NCBI RefSeq assembly: GCF_000484635.1
Contig: NZ_AXVM01000009.1
Span: forward strand, 1 to 64,000
From: Comamonas badia DSM 17552
GTDB taxonomy: Bacteria > Pseudomonadota > Gammaproteobacteria > Burkholderiales > Burkholderiaceae_C
Direction of reading: 5' to 3'
DNA: 64,000 nucleotides
Below are positions 1 to 9,079 of the stretch, in pieces (positions within the stretch are counted from its first letter, which is position 1; each line of letters starts with the position of its first letter). The notes beneath the pieces are model-generated. The model made no database searches. It had not been told where the DNA came from and saw only the letters and a program-made list of their open reading frames with translations. The translations under genes were made by a program, and so were the position numbers.

Positions 1-21
1 TGTCACATCCCGGACGATCAT
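1..21. repeat. IS481-family left terminal inverted repeat
   Basis: Begins TGTCACATCCCGGA at the first base of the window. It matches the reverse complement of bases 1057-1077 over the first 14 positions and again at the following GAT. Confidence 0.85.
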
Positions 22-967
22 ATGGTCGTCTATGGAACAACTGAGGATGGGATTTGTACCACTGTTTCATCGTCTGCATCGGGGTCTGGCTCTTGAGGGC
101 TGACTGAGGCAATTGCTGGTTATACAGATGCACGTAGCGCAGCAGCGTAGCGTCCAGGTCTTCCTGGTTGATGAACCTGTGCGTTCTGAGCACGTCGGCA
201 ATGCGCCCGTTGAAGCGCTCCACCATCCCGTTGGTTCTGGGCGTTCTGGGCTGGGTGAGGCGATGCTCAATTGCCAGCTCCTTGCACAGCAGGTCAAACT
301 CGTGATTACCGCTGGGCTGCTTTTCCCGGCTGGCAAAGAGCCTGTCGGTGAACTCCTTGCCGTTGTCGGTGAGGATCTTGCTGATTCTGATCGGGCAAGC
401 CTTGGCAAGCGCATTGAGGAAGCTGCGCGCACTGGCTGCGCTCTTGTTCGTCTTGATGGCCACGAACACCCAACGCGTAGCGCGGTCAATGGCCACAAAC
501 AGATAGCGGCGCTTGCTCTCACCGGGCATCTGCGGCAGATACTTCACATCGATGTGCACGTACCCTGGCTCGTAGGCCTTGAAGGTCTTGCCGGGCTCCT
601 TGGGAGCGGGCGGCAACAACGCTCGCAGATTGCCCACGCCATGGCGACGAAGGCAGCGATCGAGCCCCGAGCGAGAGGCCTCGGGGCACAGGAATTCACG
701 CGTGACAGCGAGCAAGTCATCCAGGGGCAGCAGCAGCGTCTTGCGCAGTTCAACCACGATCGCTTCCTGTGCTGGCGTGAGCGTCGTCTGAAGGTGGTGC
801 GCCGTGTGCGAGCGGTCGGTGAAGACCTCACGCTTTTTCCACTTGTAGACACACAACGGGCTGACGCCGTAGCGGGCAGCAAGCACGTGGGCAGGTTCAC
901 TGCTGGCGGCGATCTCGGCACGCACCGCAGGCGTGGTGCGTGCGTTCTTGTGCAAGGCGATGATCAT
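2..967 (-). CDS. IS481-family DDE transposase (3' end outside window)
   Basis: Reading the minus strand from the ATG at 967 gives an uninterrupted frame of 322 codons that is still open at base 2. The N-terminus is helix-turn-helix-like (AARYGVSPLCVYKWKKRE). The rve-type catalytic domain shows the DDE signature: first Asp in YVHIDVKYLPQ, second in ILTDNGKEFTDR, Glu in RTPRTNGMVERFNGRI. The frame runs through the left inverted repeat (last codons read RPGCD), so the stop codon must come from the adjacent target DNA or lie just beyond the window. It looks intact and potentially active. Confidence 0.85.
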   Translation of the reverse strand, partial: MIIALHKNARTTPAVRAEIAASSEPAHVLAARYGVSPLCVYKWKKREVFTDRSHTAHHLQTTLTPAQEAIVVELRKTLLLPLDDLLAVTREFLCPEASRSGLDRCLRRHGVGNLRALLPPAPKEPGKTFKAYEPGYVHIDVKYLPQMPGESKRRYLFVAIDRATRWVFVAIKTNKSAASARSFLNALAKACPIRISKILTDNGKEFTDRLFASREKQPSGNHEFDLLCKELAIEHRLTQPRTPRTNGMVERFNGRIADVLRTHRFINQEDLDATLLRYVHLYNQQLPQSALKSQTPMQTMKQWYKSHPQLFHRRPYDRPGCD

Positions 968-1056
968 GGAGCACTCCCGGATGCAGATTGCAATGACGCT
1001 ATCAGTTCAGCCATCGTCGCTCGCGCGATGAAGAGCGGGTAGCGTTTATTGTTTAT

Positions 1057-1077
1057 CCAATCATCCGGGATGTGACA
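1057..1077. repeat. IS481-family right terminal inverted repeat
   Basis: Ends TCCGGGATGTGACA, the inverse of the left end. The flanking host sequence starts CCTAGACACG. Confidence 0.85.
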
Positions 1078-1105
1078 CCTAGACACGAATGATTTGGAAG
1101 TGGAA

Positions 1106-1615
1106 TTACGTCTGAACCTGGGTTTTCAGCGCCTCCTGGTACAGCCACAGGTCTTCGGCGCTGAAGCAGCAGAACACCACCTGCTGCAGCGTACCCGGCC
1201 GGTGTTCCCGCACGTTGCGCACCGCGATTGCAGCCGCTTCGCGTTTGGGATAGCCATACACCCCGGTGCTGATGGCCGGGAAGGCAATCGACGTGCAACC
1301 CAACTGCTCGGCCAGCGCCAGCGACTGGCGGTAGCAACTCGCCAGAAGCCGGGCTTCATCGAAACCGCCACCGCGCCAGATCGGGCCGACGGTGTGGATC
1401 ACATGGCGGGCGGGCAGCCGGTAGCCCTTCGTGGCCTTGGCCTCGCCGGTCGCGCAGCCGTTCAGCAGCCGGCATTCGGCCAGCAGCTCAGGGCCGGCCG
1501 CGCGGCGGATCGCGCCATCCACCCCGCCACCGCCCAGCAGCGTGGTGTTGGCGGCGTTGACGATGGCATCCACCGGCAGCGTGGTGATGTTGGCCTGAAG
1601 GGCGCGCAGTTGCAT
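1106..1615 (-). CDS. Macro-domain protein, YmdB-like O-acetyl-ADP-ribose deacetylase
   Basis: A 169-residue single macro domain. It starts [20 protein letters not shown] and carries the ADP-ribose-binding signatures [18 protein letters not shown] and [12 protein letters not shown], plus [10 protein letters not shown]. The same blocks occur in E. coli YmdB, a deacetylase of O-acetyl-ADP-ribose and remover of mono-ADP-ribose. A longer in-frame reading exists upstream, but it overlaps hsdR and has no macro homology, so the ATG at 1615 is preferred. The gene follows the hsdR stop by 37 bases on the same strand and probably belongs to that operon. Family assignment is firm; a defence role is inferred from position only. 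Confidence 0.9.
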   Translation of the reverse strand: MQLRALQANITTLPVDAIVNAANTTLLGGGGVDGAIRRAAGPELLAECRLLNGCATGEAKATKGYRLPARHVIHTVGPIWRGGGFDEARLLASCYRQSLALAEQLGCTSIAFPAISTGVYGYPKREAAAIAVRNVREHRPGTLQQVVFCCFSAEDLWLYQEALKTQVQT

Positions 1616-1652
1616 GGCGTCAGTGATCGTGGCGTAGTCAAAGGATATGGCA

Positions 1653-4600
1653 TCAATGCACCGCCGCCGAACGCATGGGGTAGGGCAGCTGCGTTTGCAC
1701 GTATTGGTACACCCCCTCGGCGCGGGCCTCGATGTCTTCGCTGGAGAAATCCTCGGGCATCCCATCGAGCAGGCGGTCGATGATGGCCGCCTTCATCTGC
1801 GCCTGCGCTGAGGCGCGGTCGCGCAGCTCGCCCATTTCGTGGCGACGCTGCTCCACGGTGTCCATCAGCGCCTGCGCCACTTTTTTGATTTTTTCGATGT
1901 CGCCTTTGGTGATATGGGCCTTGTCCTTGGCCAACAAATCGAACACCGCCAATTCCTTTTGCGTGGCAAAGCCCTCGCGGATGTAGCGTTGCTCCTCCTG
2001 GTCCAGTCCATCGTGCAGCGCCAGCAGCGCATCGAACACGCGCTGGATTTCAGCGGCGTCCTTGTCCTTGTTGTAGTCGGCAATGATGCTCTGGTAGCGC
2101 TGGTACAGGTCGATGCGGCTGGGGTTTTGTGCCAGCATCTGGGCCAGCCGCGCGTCGATGCGCTCCTGCAGAGTCAGCACCGCCGTTTCCTTGTAGGGCG
2201 ACTGGGCAAACTCCGCGCGCAGGCGTTCAAAGTCGATGTGCGACAGGTCGTATTGCTTGGTGGGTAGCTGGGCTTTCCCCTTGGGCGTCACCTCCAGCGC
2301 GGTATCGATCACGCCGCGAATCTCCTGCAGGATGGCGGTGATGTCCACCTTGGGCTTGGGTTTTTGCAGCAGGTTGTACAGCGCGGCAATCGCGTTGTCT
2401 TGCGGCTCGTAGGCGAACAGGCCGGGGTGGGGGAACAGGCCCCGAAAGCGGTCAAACACATCTTCGGCCAGCACCTGAAAGGTCTTTTTGGCTTCGGCGC
2501 TGGTGCTGAGCGCGTTCTGCGCCTTCAGCAGCTCGGCCCAGGTTTCCTCCCCTTCTTCGGCGCGCACCAGCGCCGCCAGGTCGTAGCCCACGGCGTGCAG
2601 GTGGGCCTGCACCTTGCCGATGGCTGCCGCGTATTCGGCCAGCGCCTGGTCTTCGTCGAACAGCGGGTCGGCGGGCTGGCCCTGCTCGCCCTGCGCGTAG
2701 GTGGCCAGCGCCTGGCGCAGGCTTTTGAGCATTCCGTTGTAGTCGATGATCAAGCCGTTTTTCTTGTGTGCCGCCACGCGATTCACGCGCGCAATGGCCT
2801 GCATCAAGGTGTGGCCCTTCATGGGCTTGTCCAGGTAGAGCGTGGCCAGGGGCTTGACGTCAAACCCCGTCAGCCACATGGCGCAGACCACCGCCACGCG
2901 AAACGGGTGCTTGCCGTTCTTGAAGCATTCGTCCAGCGCCTTGCCGCCTATGCCCTTGGCCATCACCTCGCGGTAAGGCCGCACGTCGATGCCCTCTGCA
3001 GCAAAATCCTTCACCTCGTTTTGCTCGGGGCTGAACACGGGGTGAATCTGCGTATCGGCCATCCACGCAATCTGCGCGCGCAGGCGGGCCACAAACGCCG
3101 TTTCGGGCTTGCCCGCCTGGACAAAGTGCGCCTCTTCCTTCGCAAGCTGGGTTTGCAGCTCCAGCAGCTTGATCTGCCATTTTTGCTGGATGCGCTGGGC
3201 CATCTTGGCGCAGGTGATCTTGTCGATGCATACCAGCAGCGCCTTGGCGTTGCCGCCGTATTTTGGAGTGCTGCCCTTTGGTACGGGCGGCTCCATCAAG
3301 CGCCAGCGCTGGTGAAAGTGATCGACAAAATCGCTCGCCACATCGTTCAGGTGCGTGTCTGACGTGAACACCGGGTAGTCGCGCGCCAGCTCGCGGTAGA
3401 GCTTTTCTTCCTGTTCCTCGGTCAGCTCGCCGTCGGCGCGGGCGGCGTCTATGCGCGCTTCGATGCGCTGGTTCAGGCTGGCATCCACCAGGCGCAGCTT
3501 TTCGCCCCGGTTCTCGTAGTACAGCGGCAGCGTGGCGCCGTCGGCCACCGCGCGCTGAAAGTCGTACACCGACACATAGGGGCCAAACACCTGCTCGGTC
3601 ACGCTGCGCTCGGGCCCGTCAATCAGCGGCGTGCCGGTAAAGCCGATGAACTTGGCCCGCGCCAGCGCCATGCGCATGTTCAGCGCCAGCCGGCCATATT
3701 GGGTGCGGTGCGCCTCGTCCGATACAACGATCACATCGCTGCGCTGGTTCCACGGCGCGCTCACGCGGTGGCGAAACTTGTGGATCAGGCTGAACACATA
3801 GCGGCGGTTTTCGTCCTTCAGCAGGTGCTCCAGCCCCTCGGCTCCCGTGGCCTTGTCGCCCTTGCTGGTCGAAACACCGCAGCCGACAAAGGTTTTGTAG
3901 ATTTGCTCGTCCAGTTCGCGGCGGTCGGTCAGCAGCACAAAGGTGTAGGCCGCCGACACCGTGCGGTGCACCTTCTGGCAGAAGAACACCATCGAATAGC
4001 TCTTGCCGCTGCCCTGCGTGTGCCAGAACACACCCAGCTTGCCCGCCAGCACGTCGGCGTCGCCCAGGTCGCCGGCCTGCAGCCTGGCAATGGCCCGGTT
4101 CACGCCCAGGTACTGGTGGTTGCGCGCCAGCACCTTCACGGTGTGCTCCTCGCTGGCATCAAACAGCGTGAAGTTCTCCACCCAATCGAGCAGCGCCGCC
4201 TTGGCGCACATGCCGCGCAGCAAAATGGGCAACAGGGGCTTGAGCGGCGGCGCATCGTGCTGGGGTGCCGGGTCGGCATCGCCTTCATCCAGGCGCTTGC
4301 AGCGGTAAAAATGGTCCCAACTGCTGGTGATCGAGCCATAGCGCGCATCCAGCCCGTTGCTCACCACCACCAGCGCGTTGTAGTGAAACAGCTGCGCGAT
4401 GGTGTCTTTGTAATCGCTGTAGTTGTCGTCAAATGCCGCCTTCAGCCCCTTGTCATGGCGTTTGAGCTCCACAAACACCAGCGGCAGGCCGTTGACGAAG
4501 CCCACCAGATCGCAGCGCCGTTTGAACGGCCCGCTGTGCACCCACAGCTCGCGCACCAGCAAAAAATCGTTGGCCGCCGGGTTCTGAAAGTCGATCACCG

Positions 4601-4973
4601 CCACATGCACGTCCTGCGCCGTATTGCCGCTGGGCGACTTGACGGTGACGCCATCGCGCATCCAGCGCCATTTGGCCTCGTTGTGTTGCAGCAGCGTCTT
4701 GCTTGGGTCGGTGTCCAGTAGCACATCACGCGCCTGGGCCAGCTGGGCGCGCCCTTCGGGCGTGGCCGCCAGCGCGGGGTTGAGCCTGGCCAGCGCCGCA
4801 TCCAGCTCGCGCACCAGCACCACCTCGCCCGCATGGTTGCGCCCCAGCAGCGAACCCGGCCCAAAGGTTTCGGCGTTGAAGGCAAAGACCGAGCGCCAGC
4901 CCAGCTCCTGCTCCAGCAGCCGGGCGGCGGGTTCCTGGATGTTGGCGTCTTCGGAGTAGGGGTTGGGGCTCAT
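1653..4973 (-). CDS. hsdR: Type I restriction enzyme, endonuclease/translocase subunit HsdR
   Basis: An 1106-residue protein that cleaves unmodified DNA after ATP-driven translocation, working with HsdM and HsdS. The N-terminal RecB-like nuclease has the D...ExK pattern (Asp155 in RCDLVGF, Glu169 and Lys171 in VFVELKRHD). Walker A is HTQGSGKS (about 318-325), followed by the DEAH-type box [11 protein letters not shown], motif [10 protein letters not shown] and motif VI-type AIARVNR. The C-terminal HsdR helical region is present. Full length with no disruption. It starts 42 bases after the preceding YhcG-type gene and is the penultimate gene of the operon. Unmethylated host sites would be cut if HsdM failed, so co-transcription with hsdM makes sense. 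Confidence 0.96.
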   Translation of the reverse strand: MSPNPYSEDANIQEPAARLLEQELGWRSVFAFNAETFGPGSLLGRNHAGEVVLVRELDAALARLNPALAATPEGRAQLAQARDVLLDTDPSKTLLQHNEAKWRWMRDGVTVKSPSGNTAQDVHVAVIDFQNPAANDFLLVRELWVHSGPFKRRCDLVGFVNGLPLVFVELKRHDKGLKAAFDDNYSDYKDTIAQLFHYNALVVVSNGLDARYGSITSSWDHFYRCKRLDEGDADPAPQHDAPPLKPLLPILLRGMCAKAALLDWVENFTLFDASEEHTVKVLARNHQYLGVNRAIARLQAGDLGDADVLAGKLGVFWHTQGSGKSYSMVFFCQKVHRTVSAAYTFVLLTDRRELDEQIYKTFVGCGVSTSKGDKATGAEGLEHLLKDENRRYVFSLIHKFRHRVSAPWNQRSDVIVVSDEAHRTQYGRLALNMRMALARAKFIGFTGTPLIDGPERSVTEQVFGPYVSVYDFQRAVADGATLPLYYENRGEKLRLVDASLNQRIEARIDAARADGELTEEQEEKLYRELARDYPVFTSDTHLNDVASDFVDHFHQRWRLMEPPVPKGSTPKYGGNAKALLVCIDKITCAKMAQRIQQKWQIKLLELQTQLAKEEAHFVQAGKPETAFVARLRAQIAWMADTQIHPVFSPEQNEVKDFAAEGIDVRPYREVMAKGIGGKALDECFKNGKHPFRVAVVCAMWLTGFDVKPLATLYLDKPMKGHTLMQAIARVNRVAAHKKNGLIIDYNGMLKSLRQALATYAQGEQGQPADPLFDEDQALAEYAAAIGKVQAHLHAVGYDLAALVRAEEGEETWAELLKAQNALSTSAEAKKTFQVLAEDVFDRFRGLFPHPGLFAYEPQDNAIAALYNLLQKPKPKVDITAILQEIRGVIDTALEVTPKGKAQLPTKQYDLSHIDFERLRAEFAQSPYKETAVLTLQERIDARLAQMLAQNPSRIDLYQRYQSIIADYNKDKDAAEIQRVFDALLALHDGLDQEEQRYIREGFATQKELAVFDLLAKDKAHITKGDIEKIKKVAQALMDTVEQRRHEMGELRDRASAQAQMKAAIIDRLLDGMPEDFSSEDIEARAEGVYQYVQTQLPYPMRSAAVH

Positions 4974-5015
4974 GCAGGCAGGTGGTCAGGGGTGGTGGTG
5001 AGTGGGCAGAGTGGC

Positions 5016-6089
5016 TTATTTGCCTGACGGGGCACGCAGATCGGCATCCAGCTCCGCCTCCAGCCGCTCGATGCTGGGCAACTGGTCGCGCAGCGCCTCG
5101 GGCAGCGTGTGAGACAGCTCGTAGCTGGCCAGGCCCAGTGGCTTGTGGATGTCCGACAGCGCGTATTCCGCCACCAGCCGGTCACGGCTTTTGCACAGCA
5201 GCAGGCCGATGGTGGGCGCATCCTGCGGGCCGCGTAGCTGGGCGTCCACCGCCTTCAGGTAAAAGTTGAGTTTGCCGGCAAACTCGGGCTCGAAGTCCAC
5301 GGTTTTCAGCTCCACCACCACGTAGCAGTGCAGGCGTGCGTGGTAGAAAAGCAAGTCCAGAAAGAACTCGCGCTCGCCTACCTGCAGCGGTACCTGCCGC
5401 CCCATATAGGCAAAGCCCGCGCCCAGCTCCAGCAAGAACTGCGTGATGTGCTCGGTCAGTGCCCCCTCCAGCTCGCGCTCGGTGTGCTCGGGCGTGAGGC
5501 TCAAAAAATCGAACACATAGGGGTCTTTGAGCAGCTGCGCCGCCAGGTCAGACTGCGGCGCGGGCAGAGTCTGGGCAAAGTTGTTCAGCGCCTGGCCTTG
5601 GCGCTGCCACAGGCCGCTTTCAATCTGGTGCGTCAGCACCGCGCGGCTCCAGTGGTGGGCCTGGGTTTGCTGCACGTAAAACAGCGCCTGGGCGGGGGTG
5701 GGGCACTTGCTAAGGATGGTCAGGTTGTGCCCCCAGGGGATGGTGACCAATTGCGCTACAGCTTGTTGCGCAATTGCGGCGTCGCTGCTCCAGTACCGGT
5801 GCCACTGGCGAATGGCCTCCAGATTGCGCCTGGAAAAGCCCCTCACCTCAGGGAACTCGCGCATCAAATCCTGGCTGAGCTGCGCCAAAAAGCCGCTACC
5901 CCACTGCGCCTGCGTCTGCGCCTGCTGCGCGGCAATGTCCGCCCCCAGCGCCCAGTAAAACTGCAGCAGCTCGGTATTGACGGCCACCGCCGCCTTGATC
6001 TGCACGGCGCGAAAACGGGTTTTGAGCTGCGCCAGCCATTGAGAATAGGCCGGGTTGGCGGGAGCAGCGAAGGTGTTGGGTGGTGTCAT
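5016..6089 (-). CDS. YhcG/DUF1016-type PD-(D/E)xK nuclease-like protein (second copy)
   Basis: A 357-residue protein with an N-terminal helical DUF1016 domain (YSQWLAQLKTRFRAVQIKAA) and a C-terminal PD-(D/E)xK nuclease fold (FFLDLLFYHARLHCYVVVEL followed by K). ATG at 6089 was chosen because AAGGG lies just upstream; the frame extends further 5' but without similarity. Related to but clearly different from the copy at 8045-9079. YhcG-type proteins are known mostly from neighbourhoods of type I restriction genes; their biochemical role is unsettled, with nuclease activity inferred from the fold. It sits between the toxin-antitoxin-like pair and hsdR. Confidence 0.88.
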   Translation of the reverse strand: MTPPNTFAAPANPAYSQWLAQLKTRFRAVQIKAAVAVNTELLQFYWALGADIAAQQAQTQAQWGSGFLAQLSQDLMREFPEVRGFSRRNLEAIRQWHRYWSSDAAIAQQAVAQLVTIPWGHNLTILSKCPTPAQALFYVQQTQAHHWSRAVLTHQIESGLWQRQGQALNNFAQTLPAPQSDLAAQLLKDPYVFDFLSLTPEHTERELEGALTEHITQFLLELGAGFAYMGRQVPLQVGEREFFLDLLFYHARLHCYVVVELKTVDFEPEFAGKLNFYLKAVDAQLRGPQDAPTIGLLLCKSRDRLVAEYALSDIHKPLGLASYELSHTLPEALRDQLPSIERLEAELDADLRAPSGK

Positions 6090-6102
6090 GGATTGCCCTT
6101 TT

Positions 6103-6312
6103 TTAAGTCTGCGCAGCAGGCGGCTGTGCAATGGGTGCCGTCCCTTGGCGCAGCTCCTCGGCGGTGATGCGCCGCAGCTGGCCGTCTTGCACGATGACGA
6201 TGGCGGTGTTGGTCTGTATCGCCACCTGCCGCGCCATGTCGGCGGCGCGCAGCAAGGCGGGGTAGGCATCGCGCAAATGCTGTGGTGCCTGAGAAAAATC
6301 TGTGGATTTCAT
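6103..6312 (-). CDS. Small antitoxin-like protein paired with a zeta-like kinase
   Basis: A 69-residue protein beginning MKSTDFSQAPQHLRDAYPAL, with a helical N-terminal half and the segment AIQTNTAIVIVQDGQLRRIT, which resembles the small partners often encoded beside zeta-like kinases. The ATG at 6312 has GGGGAAG upstream and overlaps, as ATGA, the ancestral stop codon of the zeta-like frame, showing translational coupling. It lies 13 bases before the second YhcG-type gene. Antitoxin function is inferred from pairing and size, not from a recognised fold. Confidence 0.6.
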   Translation of the reverse strand: MKSTDFSQAPQHLRDAYPALLRAADMARQVAIQTNTAIVIVQDGQLRRITAEELRQGTAPIAQPPAAQT

Positions 6313-6822
6313 AGGTTGCTTCCCCACTCCAGTGCGATAGGCGCATTGCCGACGTTATCAAACAGAATCCAGTCATCGACTGCCTGGCGGTAATGGTGCT
6401 CAAAATTGTGCAAACCGGCGGCGAATCACGGGTTCTGGAATGTCATGCCCGCCCTGGCGCACGCGCTCGGCCACGCGGCGGATGGCGGTTTGGGCATCGG
6501 GCAGGGTCAAAAAATACAGGGTGACGCAGTAACCCCGTGCGCGCCAATCGGTGATGTGGCGCAAGTAGCCCAGGCCGGACAGCGTGGTTTCAATCGCAAA
6601 ACTCTCGCCGCGCTGCACGCTGTGCGCCACCTCTTGCAGCATCAGCCGCCCGGCGCGAATGGCAGCCGTCTCGGGCGCAAAGGGCGCCAGCCCGGCGGCG
6701 ATCAAATCGGCGTTGATAAAGCGCAGCAGCCCGGCTTCAGCCGGTAAAAAGGCGCGGGCAAACGTGGTTTTGCCCGCGCCATTGGGGCCGGCAATGATGA
6801 GGGCGCGGGGCGGGGCGCTCAT
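6309..6822 (-). pseudogene. Zeta-toxin-like P-loop kinase, frameshifted near the C-terminus
   Basis: The first 140 codons (6822 down to 6400) encode a zeta-toxin/AAA-type kinase: Walker A AGPNGAGKTT, then FINADLIAAGLAPFAPE, SFAIETTLSG and VAERVRQGGHDIPEPVIRRR. The frame then stops early at 6400-6402 after RRRFAQF. The expected C-terminus is present in another minus-strand frame directly after it: GLHNFEHHYRQAVDDW, then ILFDNVGNAPIALEW, ending in TGA at 6309-6311. That TGA overlaps the ATG of the next gene. A small indel around 6405-6420, beside a CCGG/GGTTTG stretch, explains the shift. The start overlaps hsdS by ATGA. A sequencing error or programmed frameshifting cannot be excluded. Confidence 0.75.
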
Positions 6823-8048
6823 GCGATGCTCTCCTCGGGCTGCGGGATGTTGGAGACATCGAGCTGGCCGGACATCAGCTTGGGCAGCAGCAGGTCGCGG
6901 GCTTGGGCGAGGTCGTGGTTTTGCAGTAGCAGTGTTTCGACTTGCCGGAATAGTGGTTGGACTGCGCTCCCAAATGCTTGTGTTATCGCCGCATCGGGCA
7001 AAACAAAAGGAATTACTTTGAAGGTATCTACCACGATTGCATCAAAAACACCGCCGACAGCAACTTGTTTGAAATGCTCGACAGCATCTTTGATTGCAGC
7101 AAACAGAAATAAATTGTCGTATTCCTGTTTTGGCACCAGCGCGTAGCAAGATTGATTCATAGCCATTGGCTTCTGCGCCAATGCTACTTTGCCGACCGTA
7201 CCGCGTGCCGTAATAAATGTGGTGTTCTTCTTAAAAAGACGACTATTGCAATTGGCTAGACCGCTCTCGGTTAATGTTTTTTCGGTGTCAAGAACGTAAA
7301 ACGCATCTGGGCTATCTTTCGGCGTGAAGAACGGAATGCCGCCATCCCAATAGTGCTCAGTACTGGTTTTTGGCGTGCCACCACTCAAGATTGAAATGAA
7401 ATCATGGGCAGAGCCTTGAGTCCACCCCTCCGGCACCCCATCCCTCACCGGCACCTGCTCATGCCCAGGAAAGCGCAGATGCACAAACCATTCGCGGTAG
7501 AGGCGGCGGGCAACTTCTTCCAGCAAGGCGATGCGGCGCTGGTTGGTGGTGATGAGGTCATCGTAGGTGGAGAGCACTTCAGCAACTTGACGCTGTACTT
7601 CAATTGGCGGACAGACAATTCCGAAAGACAGCAACTTTTCCTGGCTCAAGTTATCTTGAGTTGCGCCTTGAGACACCATCTGTAGCTCACGCTGAATGAT
7701 GTCGAAGTAATACTTCACAAAGCGCGGATCGGCCTTTTCCTTGTCTGCGATGAAGCCAATCACACTGTCAGGAAAACATGCTTCGTACGCAAGCAGGGCT
7801 GTGTCGGCAATGTTGGCAGCAATCGTGATGCAAAGCGTGTCTTTTGGCCATAAGCGGCTCTGAACCAAACCTGCGTCGCTGTATGTCGCTGTGTGTTCTG
7901 TAATCCGAAAATTCGCGTGCTTCACATCCCCTGTTTGAATGAAAGGGTACGGGCCTCCATACAGGGTCGGGTCGTTACGTGGACGATGACGAGATCGGCC
8001 ACGGGACACATATCCAAGCTGATCCAAGGGAAGTTTGGGCCAACTCAT
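6819..8048 (-). CDS. hsdS: Type I restriction enzyme specificity subunit HsdS
   Basis: A 409-residue S subunit. It has two target-recognition domains separated by conserved helical spacers: first TRD about residues 1-160, spacer STYDDLITTNQRRIALLEEV followed by ARRLYREWFVHLRFPGHE, second TRD about 210-370, then a second helical region VETLLLQNHDLAQARDLLLP. It dictates the DNA site for HsdM and HsdR. The TRD-coding stretches (about 6950-7400 and 7580-7990) look visibly more AT-rich than the rest of the operon, typical of recombining specificity domains. It overlaps both neighbours by ATGA. The target sequence cannot be deduced. Confidence 0.95.
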   Translation of the reverse strand: MSWPKLPLDQLGYVSRGRSRHRPRNDPTLYGGPYPFIQTGDVKHANFRITEHTATYSDAGLVQSRLWPKDTLCITIAANIADTALLAYEACFPDSVIGFIADKEKADPRFVKYYFDIIQRELQMVSQGATQDNLSQEKLLSFGIVCPPIEVQRQVAEVLSTYDDLITTNQRRIALLEEVARRLYREWFVHLRFPGHEQVPVRDGVPEGWTQGSAHDFISILSGGTPKTSTEHYWDGGIPFFTPKDSPDAFYVLDTEKTLTESGLANCNSRLFKKNTTFITARGTVGKVALAQKPMAMNQSCYALVPKQEYDNLFLFAAIKDAVEHFKQVAVGGVFDAIVVDTFKVIPFVLPDAAITQAFGSAVQPLFRQVETLLLQNHDLAQARDLLLPKLMSGQLDVSNIPQPEESIA

Positions 8049-9079
8049 CCCACCACCCCCTCAGCATCCCCCGCTGCCCGCAAACTCAGCTCAATCTCCC
8101 GCCGCAGCTCTTCCTTGTCCGGCAAATACAACTGGTATTTCTGCACAAACAACTGGCTGTCCATGCCGTAGGTGGCGTATTCCACCAGCAGCTCGTCTTT
8201 GTTGCGGCTCAGGATGATGCCGATCGGCGGCTGGTCGTCGGGGGTGTTTTCTTCCTTGGCGAAGTAACCCAGGTAGAGGTTCATTTGCCCGATGTCGTGG
8301 TGCTGCACGTCGCCCATTTTCAAGTCGATCAGCACAAAGCAGCGCAGGATGCGGTGGTAGAAAACCAGGTCCACGCGGTAATGCGTGCCGCCCACGGTGA
8401 TGCGGTATTGCCGCCCGACGAAGGTAAAGCCCTTGCCCAGCTCCAGCAAAAAGTGCTGCAAATTTTCAATCAGCGCGGTTTCCAGCTGGGTTTCGGAAAC
8501 TTGCGCTGTTTCCGGTATTTTCAAAAACTCGAACACATAGGGCTGGCGCAGCAGGTCTTCCGGCGTGGCGACGCGCTGGCCTTGCCGGGCCAGTTGCAGG
8601 ATGCCCGCCTTGTCTTTGCTGGCGGCCAGGCGCAGGAAGAGGGCGCTGGCGTACTGGCGTTTGAGCTCGGGCACAGACCAGCGCTCGGCAATGGCTTGCT
8701 GCTCATAAAAGCCTCTTTCCAGCGGGTCGTCCATGCGGATCAGCTCTACATAGTGCGACCAGCTCAAAAAGCCAGAAGGCTTCTGGCTTTTTGGGTAGAG
8801 CAGATAAAACTGCCGCATGGAGATCAGGTTGCTGCGGCTAAAACCCTTGCCGTGGCGCGTGCGCAGGTCGGCGGAAAGGCGGTGCATCAGGCCAGCGCCG
8901 TATTCGGCGCGGTCTTTGCCGTTTTGCTCGAACTCGACAATGTGCTGCCCCACTTGCCAGTAGGTTTGCACGAGGAAGCTGTTGACCGCCTGCGCGGCCT
9001 GCTGGCGGCCACTGGCGTAGGTGCTGGAAATTTGCGCGAGCAGGTCTTGGTAGCCGGTACTGGGGACGGGTGTGGTCAT
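8045..9079 (-). CDS. YhcG/DUF1016-type PD-(D/E)xK nuclease-like protein (first copy)
   Basis: A 344-residue protein with an N-terminal DUF1016 domain (VNSFLVQTYWQVGQHIVEFE, GFSRSNLISMRQFYLLYPKS) and a C-terminal nuclease-like domain (VDLVFYHRILRCFVLIDLK, the D...DxK variant of PD-(D/E)xK). The start overlaps the end of hsdM and the end overlaps the start of hsdS, both by four bases, so it is translated between the two core modification subunits. Proteins of this family are commonly annotated PDDEXK nuclease domain-containing. Action with the restriction complex is inferred from position. Confidence 0.9.
   Translation of the reverse strand: MTTPVPSTGYQDLLAQISSTYASGRQQAAQAVNSFLVQTYWQVGQHIVEFEQNGKDRAEYGAGLMHRLSADLRTRHGKGFSRSNLISMRQFYLLYPKSQKPSGFLSWSHYVELIRMDDPLERGFYEQQAIAERWSVPELKRQYASALFLRLAASKDKAGILQLARQGQRVATPEDLLRQPYVFEFLKIPETAQVSETQLETALIENLQHFLLELGKGFTFVGRQYRITVGGTHYRVDLVFYHRILRCFVLIDLKMGDVQHHDIGQMNLYLGYFAKEENTPDDQPPIGIILSRNKDELLVEYATYGMDSQLFVQKYQLYLPDKEELRREIELSLRAAGDAEGVVG

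Larger units (their letters stand above)
1..1077 (-). mobile_element. IS481-family insertion sequence
   Basis: Near-perfect terminal inverted repeats frame the segment. The left end (1-21) and the reverse complement of the right end (1057-1077) share TGTCACATCCCGGA and then diverge slightly. A single DDE transposase is encoded on the minus strand between them. Length of about 1.08 kb and ends starting TGT suit IS481. The right end lies 28 bases past the stop of the macro-domain gene, so the element inserted just downstream of the restriction operon. The target duplication cannot be checked because the left flank is outside the window. Confidence 0.88.

Noticed and set aside
67..921. Several open frames on both strands inside the IS element (for example 113-1042 plus)
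   Set aside because: They are shadows of the real transposase frame (967 down to 2), which alone shows HTH and DDE motifs.
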